From the NCBI GenBank assembly GCA_025617745.1, contig CM046853.1, positions 48,352,934 to 48,416,933 on the forward strand: a stretch of DNA of 64,000 bases. The letters run 5' to 3'. The notes below the pieces were generated by a model. That model was not told where the DNA came from. It searched no databases and was given only the letters and a program-made list of their open reading frames with translations. This document shows positions 33,336 to 44,200 of this stretch, piece after piece. The translations under genes and the position numbers were made by a program. The stretch's first letter is position 1. The number at the start of each line of letters is the position of its first letter. This DNA is from Heliocidaris erythrogramma (taxonomy: Eukaryota; Echinodermata; Echinoidea; Camarodonta; Echinometridae).

Positions 33336-35822
33336 TCAGATCAAAGACGGTGGAACGCTACACGGTAGACGCGGTGACGTCTCATTGTGAATGCAACATG
33401 CACATATGACATGCCTGAACGCTCGCTGAAATCTCAGATTAAAAAGCGCGTAAAGAACAGGATTTAGAAATGAGTGCGCGTAGCCAAAATACACCGATAT
33501 CGTCATGATCGTGGTATTGCTGACGTCAAACTTGAACGAGTAAAGTAGCACTTGGAAGAAATATGGCGTCCAACAGACAATGAGACATAGCAGGATGATC
33601 CCCAGTTGTTTTGCAGCTTTGTCTTGTTTGCGCAACAGCATCAACGCTTTGCTCCCTCTGCCGCTTAGAGCTGAGAACGACTTGCGAACGCGACTACGGA
33701 ATCCATTCATGGATGCAAAATCCATTGGAAATGTAAGCGAAGTTCTGTTATCACTCTTTGGATACGATAAGCTTCTGCTGGTCGGTCTTGGATCGCTGAC
33801 CAGGGTATTGCATCGGCAATGAGTGACCTCATTGATGAGATCAAACGAGAAAGATGTCCGACGTTTCTGAGGAACCGATAGCCTCGTATCACTCTCGATG
33901 TCGGATAGAATAACATGATCACTCTCCGTCGGAGAGATCGACCGTTCGTCACTGCGGGGTGATGTCTCGATATTTTCGCTTGAAGTCGTAAACGAGCTCT
34001 CTTGCATCGACGTCAATATCGATTCAGTAAATGCCTTTTGGACTATCCCGTTACAGCGCACGACGTCTCCATTTTGATGAAGGGGCACAATTTGGTCAGT
34101 ACTTGGTTGCAAGTTAGATGATTCGATCACTACTCTTTCAGGCGTTGTGGGGATAGAAGGGGGCTGATTCTTGGCCGGTGACCTATTCAATCGATTCATA
34201 CTCTCGCACGTGCTATCCATGCTTGTACCGAGTCGCCGGTTCGGACTCGAGCCTCGGCTTGAACCGCGGCTATTCGGACTGCAATTCGGGCACATGACCA
34301 TTCCATTTGAAAACAAATCACATTCTAAACGATCCGGTTTAAGCGAACGCGGAGAAAGATGAGGCTTGGGGTTGCTCATTGCCGAATCAATAGACATTCG
34401 ATCAATTTTTCGCCTGGCTCGAGTGATTGGCGAAATATTCAGTTCTGCATCTTGGCTGTTTGATCCTAGAATAGAAATTCGGTGTTCGTTCTCTGCATTA
34501 TCCACACACGTCATGAGAGCTTCTTTTTCTCCTTCACGTATCTCGTAAGACCCTACGCTTCCGTCATCGTCATCATGTTCGGCATCGTTTGACTCAGCAT
34601 CTGCTAGCTTTCCGTCACTCGATGGCGCAGAGTGGTCATTGACCCCTTCATAAATACTGCTGCCACCACCACCGGACCTGGGTTCTTCGGGGCGGTCTTC
34701 AGTTTCATTGACTTCGTTCTCATCACCGTGGACTTCATGATCCTCCTCGTCAATGCTAGCGTATCGTCTTATTTCGCGAGCTCCTGTTCCATAACCCCGA
34801 CTGCGTCTTCTGATCATGGCCATCAGCTGTCGCTCCCCTCGTTCCCTTCGGACGGTCTTCTCATAGATTCCCTTCAATCTCTGGAGCTCATGCTCCGTTA
34901 TAAAATTATGTTGAGATTCACTATCCCTGCGCGAACTTCCAGGCCGCGTCGACATGGCACTGCTTGCGATACTCGACCGACCCACGTCCATCTTAGATCG
35001 ACGGTGAATGGCGCGGTAGATTTGAGAATAAATTACACAAAGTATCAAGAGTGGAATGATGTAAATTAAGACAGCGTCCGTGGCCATCAACCACCAACTG
35101 ACGGTATAGGTGACGAACACAGTGCGAGATGGCACAGGAACGTTAGTGAAGGCAAATTTCCACGTGGTTGCGGGACCAAATATTAATACAACAGGCACAC
35201 CCCACACAATCGCAATCAGCATCAAGGCTCGTCTTCGAGTTCGTTGTCGAATATATTTTATAGGTAATGTAATAGACCAGTAGCGATCAAGATTAAGTAA
35301 CACTAAGTTCATAATACTTGCCGTGGTGAAAAAGTAGTCTAAGGTTATCCAGATACTTCTCGCGGCGTTTGGATGGTCCTGCCACCCATGCACGGATAAA
35401 ATATCAAAAACATTAAAAGGTATAACAAAAATTCCAACACAAAGATCGGCAATTGCGAGACTGGAGGTGAACAAATTCCCCACGGTGTGTAAACTGCGAT
35501 CAAGTCTCATCACATGGATAACAATTACATTTGACAGTGTTACAATAAAAGCTAGAAAAATGACCAGAACAGCTTTGAGCGCGATAATTGCTGTTTCGGT
35601 ATGGTGATCGATGTTGGAATCGTCGTTGAGAACAGCAGCGACGTCGTTGACGAGATCGCGCTGCAGCTCGAGGTCATTTTGCGTGACGGTCGGCGTGGTG
35701 TTCCATTCGGCGGCTAGCCGCTCGGCCAGTTGAGTGGTGACCATCGCTATCTTGGAAGCAGCGACGTGTGACACAGACTCCCACCTGTCTGTCTCTTCGC
35801 GATCCATGATCATAGCATTCAT
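33336..35822 (-). CDS. Class A amine-like G-protein-coupled receptor, single exon
   Basis: Plasma-membrane receptor of 828 residues, predicted to sense a small amine and signal through G proteins. Helices: TM1 about 78-105 (N98), TM2 117-142 (D126), TM3 155-180 with amine-binding D162 (3.32) and DRY 179-181, TM4 199-216 (W207), TM5 243-268 (P257, D249 at 5.42), TM6 739-763 (CWTP 750-753), TM7 771-795 (Y781 at 7.43, NPVLY 787-791). Cysteines 807, 809 and 810 follow helix 8. The third loop (about 271-736) is Ser/Arg/acid-rich with PKA-type sites at S301, S341 and S657. Position 3.25 is Arg155 and loop 2 has no Cys, so the usual disulfide is absent. N41 and N769 are possible glycosylation sites. 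A stop lies 24 codons upstream of Met1; Met6 has the better start context. The DRYWSI..P segment recalls muscarinic and histamine receptors, but the ligand is unknown. Confidence 0.93.
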   Translation of the reverse strand: MNAMIMDREETDRWESVSHVAASKIAMVTTQLAERLAAEWNTTPTVTQNDLELQRDLVNDVAAVLNDDSNIDHHTETAIIALKAVLVIFLAFIVTLSNVIVIHVMRLDRSLHTVGNLFTSSLAIADLCVGIFVIPFNVFDILSVHGWQDHPNAARSIWITLDYFFTTASIMNLVLLNLDRYWSITLPIKYIRQRTRRRALMLIAIVWGVPVVLIFGPATTWKFAFTNVPVPSRTVFVTYTVSWWLMATDAVLIYIIPLLILCVIYSQIYRAIHRRSKMDVGRSSIASSAMSTRPGSSRRDSESQHNFITEHELQRLKGIYEKTVRRERGERQLMAMIRRRSRGYGTGAREIRRYASIDEEDHEVHGDENEVNETEDRPEEPRSGGGGSSIYEGVNDHSAPSSDGKLADAESNDAEHDDDDGSVGSYEIREGEKEALMTCVDNAENEHRISILGSNSQDAELNISPITRARRKIDRMSIDSAMSNPKPHLSPRSLKPDRLECDLFSNGMVMCPNCSPNSRGSSRGSSPNRRLGTSMDSTCESMNRLNRSPAKNQPPSIPTTPERVVIESSNLQPSTDQIVPLHQNGDVVRCNGIVQKAFTESILTSMQESSFTTSSENIETSPRSDERSISPTESDHVILSDIESDTRLSVPQKRRTSFSFDLINEVTHCRCNTLVSDPRPTSRSLSYPKSDNRTSLTFPMDFASMNGFRSRVRKSFSALSGRGSKALMLLRKQDKAAKQLGIILLCLIVCWTPYFFQVLLYSFKFDVSNTTIMTISVYFGYAHSFLNPVLYALFNLRFQRAFRHVICACCIHNETSPRLPCSVPPSLI

Positions 35823-36155
35823 TTGTAACCAACTCCTAACGATTCCACGTACGCGTGTCCTCTTGATTAAGCACCCATCAACATCGCACTCCTAACACCA
35901 CATCAGCAGTAGATATGTCGCAGCCACTGCTACTAATAATAGCTGTAAAGGGTAGCATCACCGCCACTATGTCTGCTGCATGAGTAGTCAAGAAAGAGAG
36001 CATCTCGTTTTCCCCGTCTCTCCCGCTTGCGCTCCAACTTTCAACTGTTCGCTGCTCACATTTCACCCTGGAAGCTAACGCCGCATCGTTGCCATGCCTG
36101 AGCTACTTTGCATTCATTGTCTCCGCCTCAGGGGAATTCAAGTGCCTCTTTTTAT
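35823..36155 (-). promoter_or_regulatory. Probable 5-prime UTR and proximal promoter of the receptor
   Basis: Moderately GC-rich DNA directly upstream of the receptor. An in-frame TAG at 35892-35894 separates Met1 from anything further upstream. A 62-codon minus frame (35878-36066) would be an upstream open frame if transcribed. I see no obvious TATA box. Confidence 0.3.
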
Positions 36156-36265
36156 TGTCTCTCTATCTCTCTCCCTCTCTCACTCCTCTCTCCTTTTTTC
36201 TCTCCCTCTCTCTCTCTTATTTATCTCCCTTTCTCTCTCTCTTTCTCCTTTTTCTTTCGCCTTTC
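36156..36265. repeat. CT-rich microsatellite upstream of the receptor
   Basis: Degenerate CT/TTTCTC tracts. On the receptor strand this is a GA-rich tract about 330-440 bp upstream of the start codon. Confidence 0.85.
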
Positions 36266-36690
36266 TCATGTCAATATCCGAGGAACTCAAAAACCTTACT
36301 CGTAGTCTCAAAATCCAAACTCATATCCCATTCGAAAAAATCGTCAAGCTGTCTTCGCAACCAAAATGAGTACGATTTACATTTCGAGTATTTACGCAAG
36401 TACATGTTCATGGACAATTTCAAATGAACCAAGTCAAAGTGAATGTAGATAACAATTTCAAAGTCAAGTTCCTCAGTGATAAAGTAAGATCAATTTCCGT
36501 AAGGACTAGAAGTACAGACTAGCATGCGACCATCCACTCGCAATCCTTTTCTCGCTTTGCTTCTACAAATTGGACGATTTTGAGCAGGCGCACATCGTAG
36601 CTGCGCATCCTTGCGTGATAAAACGTTTTGCTCGGTGGCGTACTTTCGCATATTGTCTGAATACAATTGTTAATAAATGGAAACTGCTTT
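36266..36690. other. No gene recognised
   Basis: A 67-codon minus frame at 36519-36722 has no recognised motif. Confidence 0.35.
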
Positions 36691-37080
36691 TCTAGGACAT
36701 CTAAGCCATCATACCACGTCATTATTTATCTCTAAGTCTGTATTTTTTCTTTTTCTGATAAGGTTCAAATGCGATTGCGATTATGATACGACTTTATACA
36801 CGTCATAATTTTTTTTTAATATATACATCTGTGTTTAATTTTTTCTCATAAAGGAATATTATGTAATTCTAGAAAGACATAATAACCCGTCATGCCTTTT
36901 CTCTCCTTTTCCCCCATAAAATGAAATTTATACAATAATATTAGCAGGACATTACACCACGTCATCATTTATGTCCATGTATGTATGATTTAATGTGATT
37001 ACAGTTGTAGTAAGACATTACAACGCGTCATAACATCTCTCTATACGTATGTATTTTTTTCTGATAAAGGGAAGTAATGT
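36691..37080 (-). promoter_or_regulatory. Degenerate tandem array with five CGTCAT (CRE-half) words
   Basis: Units of about 66-87 bp share GACAT..A..AC.CGTCAT followed by T-rich DNA and, in several units, TATGTATTT..TCTGATAAAGG. The CGTCAT words start at 36717, 36801, 36888, 36960 and 37026. On the receptor strand they read ATGACG, and four of the five extend to ATGACGTG or ATGACGCG, close to the CREB/ATF half site TGACG. The array lies 0.9-1.2 kb upstream of the receptor start. Regulation is inference. Confidence 0.45.
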
Positions 37081-37500
37081 AATGTATATAATTTTCAATA
37101 CATTATTATTGCAATGTATTAAGCACCTTCTCAACTCCAAATACTGTTTTAGTTCATATTATTGTGTAACTTGCTTTTTATTTCATTTAATATTCCATGT
37201 CTAGTGTATTAAGATCATACTTGAGTTATCTTTTTGATAGTATATATCATACTCTATCACTACAGTTTCATCTCATTTTCAAATATTTCTGTTTTTAACT
37301 TAAGGTATACCATTATAAAAATGATGTTCGAGAATTACAACCAAATTACATCAACATGTAATATATTTTTGAACACCTTTCCTTTCTAAGTAAAGATACA
37401 AATTTCATTTAATGATTAATTTTCCATATTCTATGTGAAATTCTTTTTCTATCAAATTCAAATTATTTATTTTGTTCATCGATTTGAACGCAAATATAAT
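37081..37500. other. No recognisable feature
   Basis: AT-rich DNA without frames or repeats of note, leading to a GT tract at 37536-37556. Confidence 0.4.
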
Positions 37501-37574
37501 TATTTTTTAAAACCTGGTTAGTGTATGCGCGCGAGTGTGTTTGTGTGTGTGTGTGTGGGGGGGTGTCTATCAGC

Positions 37575-37746
37575 TGTCTATCAGTAAATGATTTTTATTC
37601 TGACACTCCCACAATTATTCCCCTTTCATGCCTCTCTCTCTGATTGCATAATGTGTTTGTCCGTAATTACCAAGTCTTTATTGGCTTCAGACAGTATGTC
37701 TCTCGGTGATTCTGACACTCACACCAGGGCCCATTCCTCCCCCCAT

Positions 37747-37796
<50 letters not shown>

Positions 37797-38249
37797 ACTG
37801 TTTGTGCGTAAAAACCAGTGTCTGTCGCTTTCAGTCTCTCTATGATCCTGACACTCACACCCCTTCCTCCCACATCCTCTCTCTCTCTCTCTCACTCTCT
37901 CTCTCTCTCCTTGTCATTCCCCTATTTCCCTCTCTCTCTCTCTCTTTCTCACCCTCTCTCTTTCTCTCTCTCTCTATCTTTATCTCTCTCTCTATCTTTA
38001 TCTCTCTCTGTCTCTCTCTCTCTCTGATTCCATAATGTGTTTTTTCGTAATAACCAAGTCTTTATTGGGTTCAGACAGTATGTACATGATGTCTCTCCGT
38101 GATTCTGACACTCACACCAGGGCCCATTCCTCCCCCATCTCTCTCTCTCGCTCTCTCTCTGACTGTTAGTGACTTTGTGCGTAAAAACCAGTGTCTGTCG
38201 CTTTCAGTCTCTCTGTGATCCTGACACTCACACCCCTTCCTCCCACATC

Positions 38250-38282
<33 letters not shown>

Positions 38283-38415
38283 CCCTTGTCTCTCCCCTCT
38301 TTCCGTCCCTCTCACCCTCTCTCTCTTTTTCTCTCTATCTATCTCTCTATCTATCTTTATCTCCCTATCTATCTTTATCTCTTTCTCTCTATCTCTTCCT
38401 CTCTGCAGTGTATGT
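37575..38415. repeat. Two-level tandem array in CT-rich DNA, period about 384 bp
   Basis: Two long units start at 37641 and 38025 (TGATT.CATAATGTGTTT). Each holds sub-unit A (AACCAAGTCTTTATTGG-type, then GATTCTGACACTCACACCAG) and sub-unit B (GCGTAAAAACCAGTGTCTGT, then GATCCTGACACTCACACC). Each sub-unit is followed by a CT tract of 20-50 bp. A and B are themselves related. A still more diverged sub-unit lies at about 37587-37640. The Ser/Leu-rich frames here are artefacts. Confidence 0.8.
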
Positions 38416-40003
38416 CAATTTCTACTGTCACTTTCTCTCAGTCTCCCCTTTTTTGCAGCCTCCAGCAGAAGTTGACGATGACTTTCAGCTGTACGAACCT
38501 CGTCTCACAAAGCTATCAATTTCGAGTAGCAGTTTCCTCCTCCTGAATGATTGAGCATGCACATGTTGCTTTCTATATGCATTCTAAATTAACGCTATCA
38601 TTTTGAACAAGGCAACCGGAATCTTGCCGGACAATATCAAGGATCTTCCTTCATATACATATATATATATATATATATACTTTTTAATATTCATAAATAT
38701 ATTATGATGTGGCCGTTCAAACTCCATTATATTTTCAGATTCAGGTTCGCTTTATTTTCATATTTCACATTTCATTTGTTTATACATATTGTCAGTTATA
38801 TTTGCAAGAAATAATAATAATGATAAGAAAAATATAGTGTGTTTTCAATAAACATAAGTACATAAACTATAATTACATCATTGTTTGTTTGCTTGTCGTT
38901 ACTTGTAAAACAATGTCTAACAAAATTGGAAATGAGGTTATGAAGGAGTCTATTTAGATAAATGCAAAGCTTGTTGGTTGTAGGCTTTATGCAGGGAGTA
39001 ATACAATAGTATTCTTACAAAGTTGCGAGAATGAACAAGAAACAGTTCCAGAAATTATATCTTTATAACATTAAACACATATTATAAAAAACACCTATAC
39101 CGTCAATCAAATGTTTAACTTATAGTTTTTATTCAAAATTAAAACTTTTAATTTCGAAATCTAGCAACAAGTATAAAACACATCTTAAATCAAATTGTAA
39201 TCTAATATGTTAGTTGATGATTATGGTTATTAGGATGGTGGTGGTGGTGATTGTAATGATGATGATGGTGATTTTAATGTTGATGATGATGACAATTATG
39301 ATGATAATGATGATGATGCTGATTTGGGGATAAGTTTTTTGAAGAAATCATATACTATCGTGCGTATATATAATTATGATTGCATTTTCTTTCCTTAATA
39401 GCACTTTAGTGTTGAGATAGAATGATGAATATTATTTTAGAAAAAAAGGCTTACTTTTCTGCCTTGATCCAAATTTCAAATGTTTTGCATATAATCCCAT
39501 AGTAATTCGATTTGCTCTACTCATTGCTTAAATGGCAACACAGTTGTCATATAAAAGGGGAACCCACCAAAGACGAATGGACCACACACCTCGATCAATT
39601 GTGCATGATGTGTGACAGGTAAGAGAGGGTGTATTTTGTCTACAGAATTGTCTTTTGTTCTGAAAGAGTAAACGGCCTCTGAGTGGAGACAATCAGTTAT
39701 CGCTCCAGTAAACTACAATATTGATCAACCGAATCATTCTCAACTCTTACACCAGCTGATCCTAAGTGGACTTTGAAGAGATCGATTTGCCCTTAACGAA
39801 GATGAGCAAAACATGAAGTCTAGAAAATCAAACAAAGCTCTGTTTCTTGGATGGTAAAGCATGCATGGTAAAGCTATTAAAAGGTCATTACTTTTATTTT
39901 GTTTTTTGTTTTTTGTTTTTTTTTGTCTGTACATGTGTTTATTTGTTGTGGGGGGGGGGGGGGGGTTGGTGAAATAAAGTTTTTAATTATCTTTAAATGT
40001 GAA
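38416..40003. other. No gene; TA tract and GAT/GGT repeat
   Basis: TA repeats at about 38658-38679 and degenerate GGTGAT/GATGAT units at about 39234-39323. A G run lies at about 39951-39965. The rest is AT-rich without protein-like frames. Confidence 0.45.
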
Positions 40004-40552
40004 GGCGAGTTCCCGTCTAAATTCCGTACGGGCATTGTGCGATGTCAATGCAGTTGCCGTAGAGTCTCCACAACCTCCATGAGGAAAGCGTACGGAGCCC
40101 GCACGACTTCACGGAGGTGGTGCGGTGACTGTGCCGTCGCCGTGCCGTTTGAGGATCCCAATCCCCAGCAACAGGTATTATGTGTACATATTTCATATTG
40201 CACGGACAGCTAGTGGCAACCTTGCGATAGCTGTGCGAGGGCCGTGCGAATGTACAATATCCTTACGATTTTTTTTTTTGCCCCCATGTCCACCAAAAAT
40301 CGTGCGTTTGCTGCACGATCATGCTTGGCCATTGCACAGTGCCCGTGCGAGGATTGTGCGATGTCTCCTACGACATGTCTACGGGCTACGGTCTTACGAT
40401 TTTAAAAAAATTGTCAAAATCCTCTCGATAACAAATTGCAGAGGTTGCGGAGCCAGTTAAAATCTTACAGCCTCCGCACGGAGGCCGCGCGGAAAGGGGG
40501 ATACGGGCAGTTTACGGGCTCCGTAGACACATCGCAAGCCAAATGTGAACTA
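40004..40552. repeat. CpG-rich repeat-like block
   Basis: Unlike its AT-rich surroundings, this block is dense in CpG, with many CGTGCGA/TGTGCGAT and TACGG words. GTGCGATGTC occurs near 40038 and 40356. TACGGAGCCCG near 40091 recurs as its inverse CGGGCTCCGTA near 40515. Open frames on the plus strand (40125-40460, 40436-40654) show no recognised domain. It may be a MITE or an isolated CpG island. Confidence 0.4.
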
Positions 40553-40743
40553 GGCATTAGTTGTATTTCACTCGGAAATAATGTTCATCACTCCTATAAA
40601 ATGAAATGCAATGGCATATATTTCTTTAGCATGAGTACTCAAATTTTTACCTAAGTTGTACTCCCAAACCGACTCTAAACCCACCGATAATTCTTGGCAT
40701 AATTATGGGGTAATGTGAAAAAAAATTCGGTCTGTTGTCGGTC

Positions 40744-40894
40744 TGGACCCCGTTTCATAAAACTTGTTATCAATAACAAGTTACGATAGTTGTTATAAGC
40801 TACTGAAATCCTTGCATCTGATTGGCTGAGAGCAAATTTGTCTGAGAAATTGTGACAGTAGTTACTGATGACAAGATTTATGAAATGGGACCCT
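40744..40894 (+). mobile_element. Foldback MITE family 2, copy D
   Basis: Arms GTTTCATAAAACTTGTTATC and imperfect inverse flank the core with TAAGCTACTGAAATCC and an intact CCAAT word. Only the core is shared with family 1; the arms differ beyond the TTTCAT word. Confidence 0.85.
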
Positions 40895-41089
40895 GGTGTC
40901 GGTCTCATTGATGTAACTGCGGTATAACACAATATGTGTAGTGAAGGGTAAGAAGACAATCATTTTGTTCGACCATCCCAGTGTGAGTAATCCAATCGAC
41001 ATTTGAGTACCCGATGTTGAAGAAGCAATTTGTAATTGGATAGGTGTAGTTTAAAATGTTTGATGGTCTATAAATACCTGACTTCTTAG
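40895..41089. other. No recognisable feature
   Basis: Short intergenic gap between a foldback copy and a SINE. Confidence 0.4.
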
Positions 41090-41268
41090 AAGGTATGTGT
41101 CTGCTTGTAAGTAAGCAACAAGGGGACCGACGGCTTCAAGACCTCCCCGAGGGACTTGGTCATTTATCATAGGCCACTTGCGCGGGCACTTGCGCATCCA
41201 CTTGGTTTCGAACCCGGGTCCTCCCAGTTACGAGACCACTGCTCTACCACTGAACCACTCTTATTGGG
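41090..41268 (-). mobile_element. tRNA-derived SINE
   Basis: On the minus strand box A is AGTGGTTCAGTGGTAGAGC (about 41240-41258) and box B is GGGTTCGAAACC (41204-41215). The body has CAAGTCCCTCGGGGAGGTCT, GCCGTCGGTCCCCTTGTTGC and a TTACTTACAAGCAG end. The head is close to a tRNA in layout but lacks a closed acceptor stem, so it is not a tRNA gene. Confidence 0.75.
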
Positions 41269-44200
41269 AAGAGTGACCCTACACATAATATGCATACCGT
41301 TAAAGAACAAAAATGGCATCAAAATTTCGAACAAATTTCTAAACAGTCTATAACTATTGAATGGAAGGTTTTATACACACAATAGCTTCCCCCTTACAGG
41401 CTCAGACATCCTACACATATCTACACACCCACACACGCCCTCCTAGATATGCCTACATGTATGAAGAGCTTGAAATATTGTTTAGTACTGTTTATGCAAA
41501 TTCATTGAAAGACGTTGTCTAGACTGCTAGAAGTTAACCTGAACGGCATATTACTCAGTGAATCAGAACAGTTTTTTTTTGTAATGAGGTTTTTAAACCA
41601 CCAAACATACAAAATATAACTAAATCTCGCTGAAAATCCAAACAACGATTTAAAAAAAAATGAACAGAAAAATGGGTGAATGGGACAACACAAACACGTG
41701 GCGTCAGAATTAAATCCAAAGTTGTACACTATAGTTATTATTTAGAAATATATGAAAACATAATGATATCTGAAATGAATATGGCTTGTGTGGTTTCATA
41801 ACATCTCCGAGGCCATCTCAAAATAGAATTTTAATCACCGCGTTATTTAACTGCTAACATGGGTTTTTATTTTTAATGGAGCACTTGTTATGTTGCCTAT
41901 GCATGCCACCATTCATAGTATATGAAAGGAGAACGAGCATAAAGATATCCAGGGTCGTTTTGCAGTCTTATTCTCGTTATATTAAAAAAAACCAAAGAAA
42001 ATGTACCTAAAAATAGCATTAGCCAGTCACCGGGGAGCTTGGAGCGGCGTACTTTTTGTTTTTAGGAGAGAGAAAGCTGTTTACTCCTGGTGTAAAACTC
42101 GGTCAGGGGGGCTTGGTAAGGGATCCGTTATAAATTGAGGAACCCAAAGCGTACGTGCTTTGGAGAAATGAATGAAGAAAAGAAGAATGCAAAGCATACT
42201 CAATTTAAAAATCGATTAGGGTTGCCTCTGAACTGGTTCATATACATGCACACGTATACAATATTTCATGCCTTAAAAAAAACCTAATTACAGAGGGATA
42301 AAGAAAGAGAGAGAGGGGGGGAGTGAGAGAGAGAGAGAAAGAGAGAGAGGGGGAGGTGAATGTGTTGTCGTAGTCGAGTAGTAAATTTTAAATTTTTTCT
42401 TTGTAACTGCTGCTCTATGCCCAGGTGTGATAATCATCTAAGAGAGGAAGGGAAAGTCGATTCATTGCAGTGTGAAATAACACGTATGCGCTTCTATAGG
42501 AGTGGAGAATGAGACAATGGATGCAGAATTGCAGCTGACTCGAACTCTTGGTGTGAGAAAACAACAACAAACATACGAACATTATGCATCATGGTGAACA
42601 TGAAAGAAATATATACAAGTAGGCCTATCCTGGGGGTCACACTCCTTAACATAATGCCATTAGCAGTCTAGACAACAGGGTTGAATGTAACGAGGCGTTG
42701 TCATAACTTGATGAGACAAAAATGAAGAACAGTAGCTAGTCCCTTGATTATCGATCGTTCCCATTCATGCCCGATGTTCAAAGGTACCGTCTTCAAAGTG
42801 AAAATGCATGTGTGAGCATGGTTTGTTGGTTTGCTCATTCAAGGTGCACAGTTTCACTAAGCGTCTCCAACGTGCCGATGAACTATAGCGCAGGGAATTA
42901 ATTGGGCGTCTTGCCCTTTAGAAATCGCTCATGGCGCTAGCCCAGCAACAGTTCTCTTTAAATTAATCTATAGTATAGGTATACTACAAATTTATGTCAT
43001 ATAACTAATTCACAACATTTGCATCACCCACGGCGACTCTCAGCTCCACCCAGTGAAGATAAACACAATAAACACAGTGTAATGCGAATGTTCCATAAAA
43101 TTACTCATTTCCTGTCTTCATAAGATCTTAGTAAGAAATCTTTAAATACCAGGAAAGAATGAGCTGATTTTTTTCTTTTAGATATACAATACAATTTGGC
43201 AAAATTTTAATTTACGTGTAATACATAGAGGGTTCATTTTAAAGATATAAGCCATGATTGCAATGTTTCTTTAGTTTCCCACTGCCACCCGTTCCGTTTT
43301 GGTTTTAGGGGTAATCAGGTATCTAGTTTTATGTTTGACAGTATATCTTAATTACTGCAATAAACGTCATGTGGGGGTAGTCCCTAAAGTAATAGTAGAT
43401 TAATTAATTAGAACACTAGCCTTGAACACTGCTACGAAATGACAACTGTACTCGGTATTAAAAGGGGAATTCCCTCCTAGAGCATAACCGATTTAAGGAC
43501 TTTTCAAATGAGGATCCGGAATAAAGAAGGCTGGAAATGCAATTGTAGAATTCCCTATGGAGTAATTGTTACGGTAATCAAATTCCAAGTAGAGTAAATA
43601 TTAAATGAATCAAATTTCAATTACAGAAAAAACAATAAATAATGACAAGGTTTGTGGGCATATAGGTGGATCAGGTTTATTTTCTATCTTCGTCTCTCTT
43701 TCTTTGATTTACCAAATATGGCATGGAAGATTTTATTCCAGTAGGAGTAGCAGTAGTAGCAGTAGCAGTAGTGAGAGAGAGAGAGAGAAAGAGAGATGGG
43801 GAAGAGAAACAGAAGAGTGTAGATGCCTCTAAAGTACTATCATTGTCTTGAATAACAGAGCGAAATTATGCGTTTAAAAGAATAGGAATATGTCGTTCAA
43901 CGTGTTCAGATCATGTCTCTACTTATTCCCCTTTCTATCTCAAGCCAAAGAAGCGTGACTAGACCCAAAAAAGCTTGAAGATGTTTTTCCTTTCCCCCTT
44001 CCTGCTTCCTTTGGCTTCTCCCACGGCCATATTGATATTTTCACATCCTGATGCTCCTCGCTTTTACTTTCCTCCTTTTCCTTTCAAAATAATGTTCCGT
44101 CTCCAATCTACTTTGGCCGAGATATTTTTTTCGAGAGGGGCTCTCCGAATTGCGAAAATATCGTCGTTTTTCGTTAAAGTAGACACTCTTGTGTGAGTGC

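Noticed and set aside
33580-35069. Several plus- and minus-strand frames inside the receptor gene
   Set aside because: Shadows of the 828-codon receptor frame.
41090-41268. A genuine tRNA gene
   Set aside because: Box A and B are good but acceptor-stem pairing is missing and a SINE body follows. The same reasoning holds for 25705-25848.
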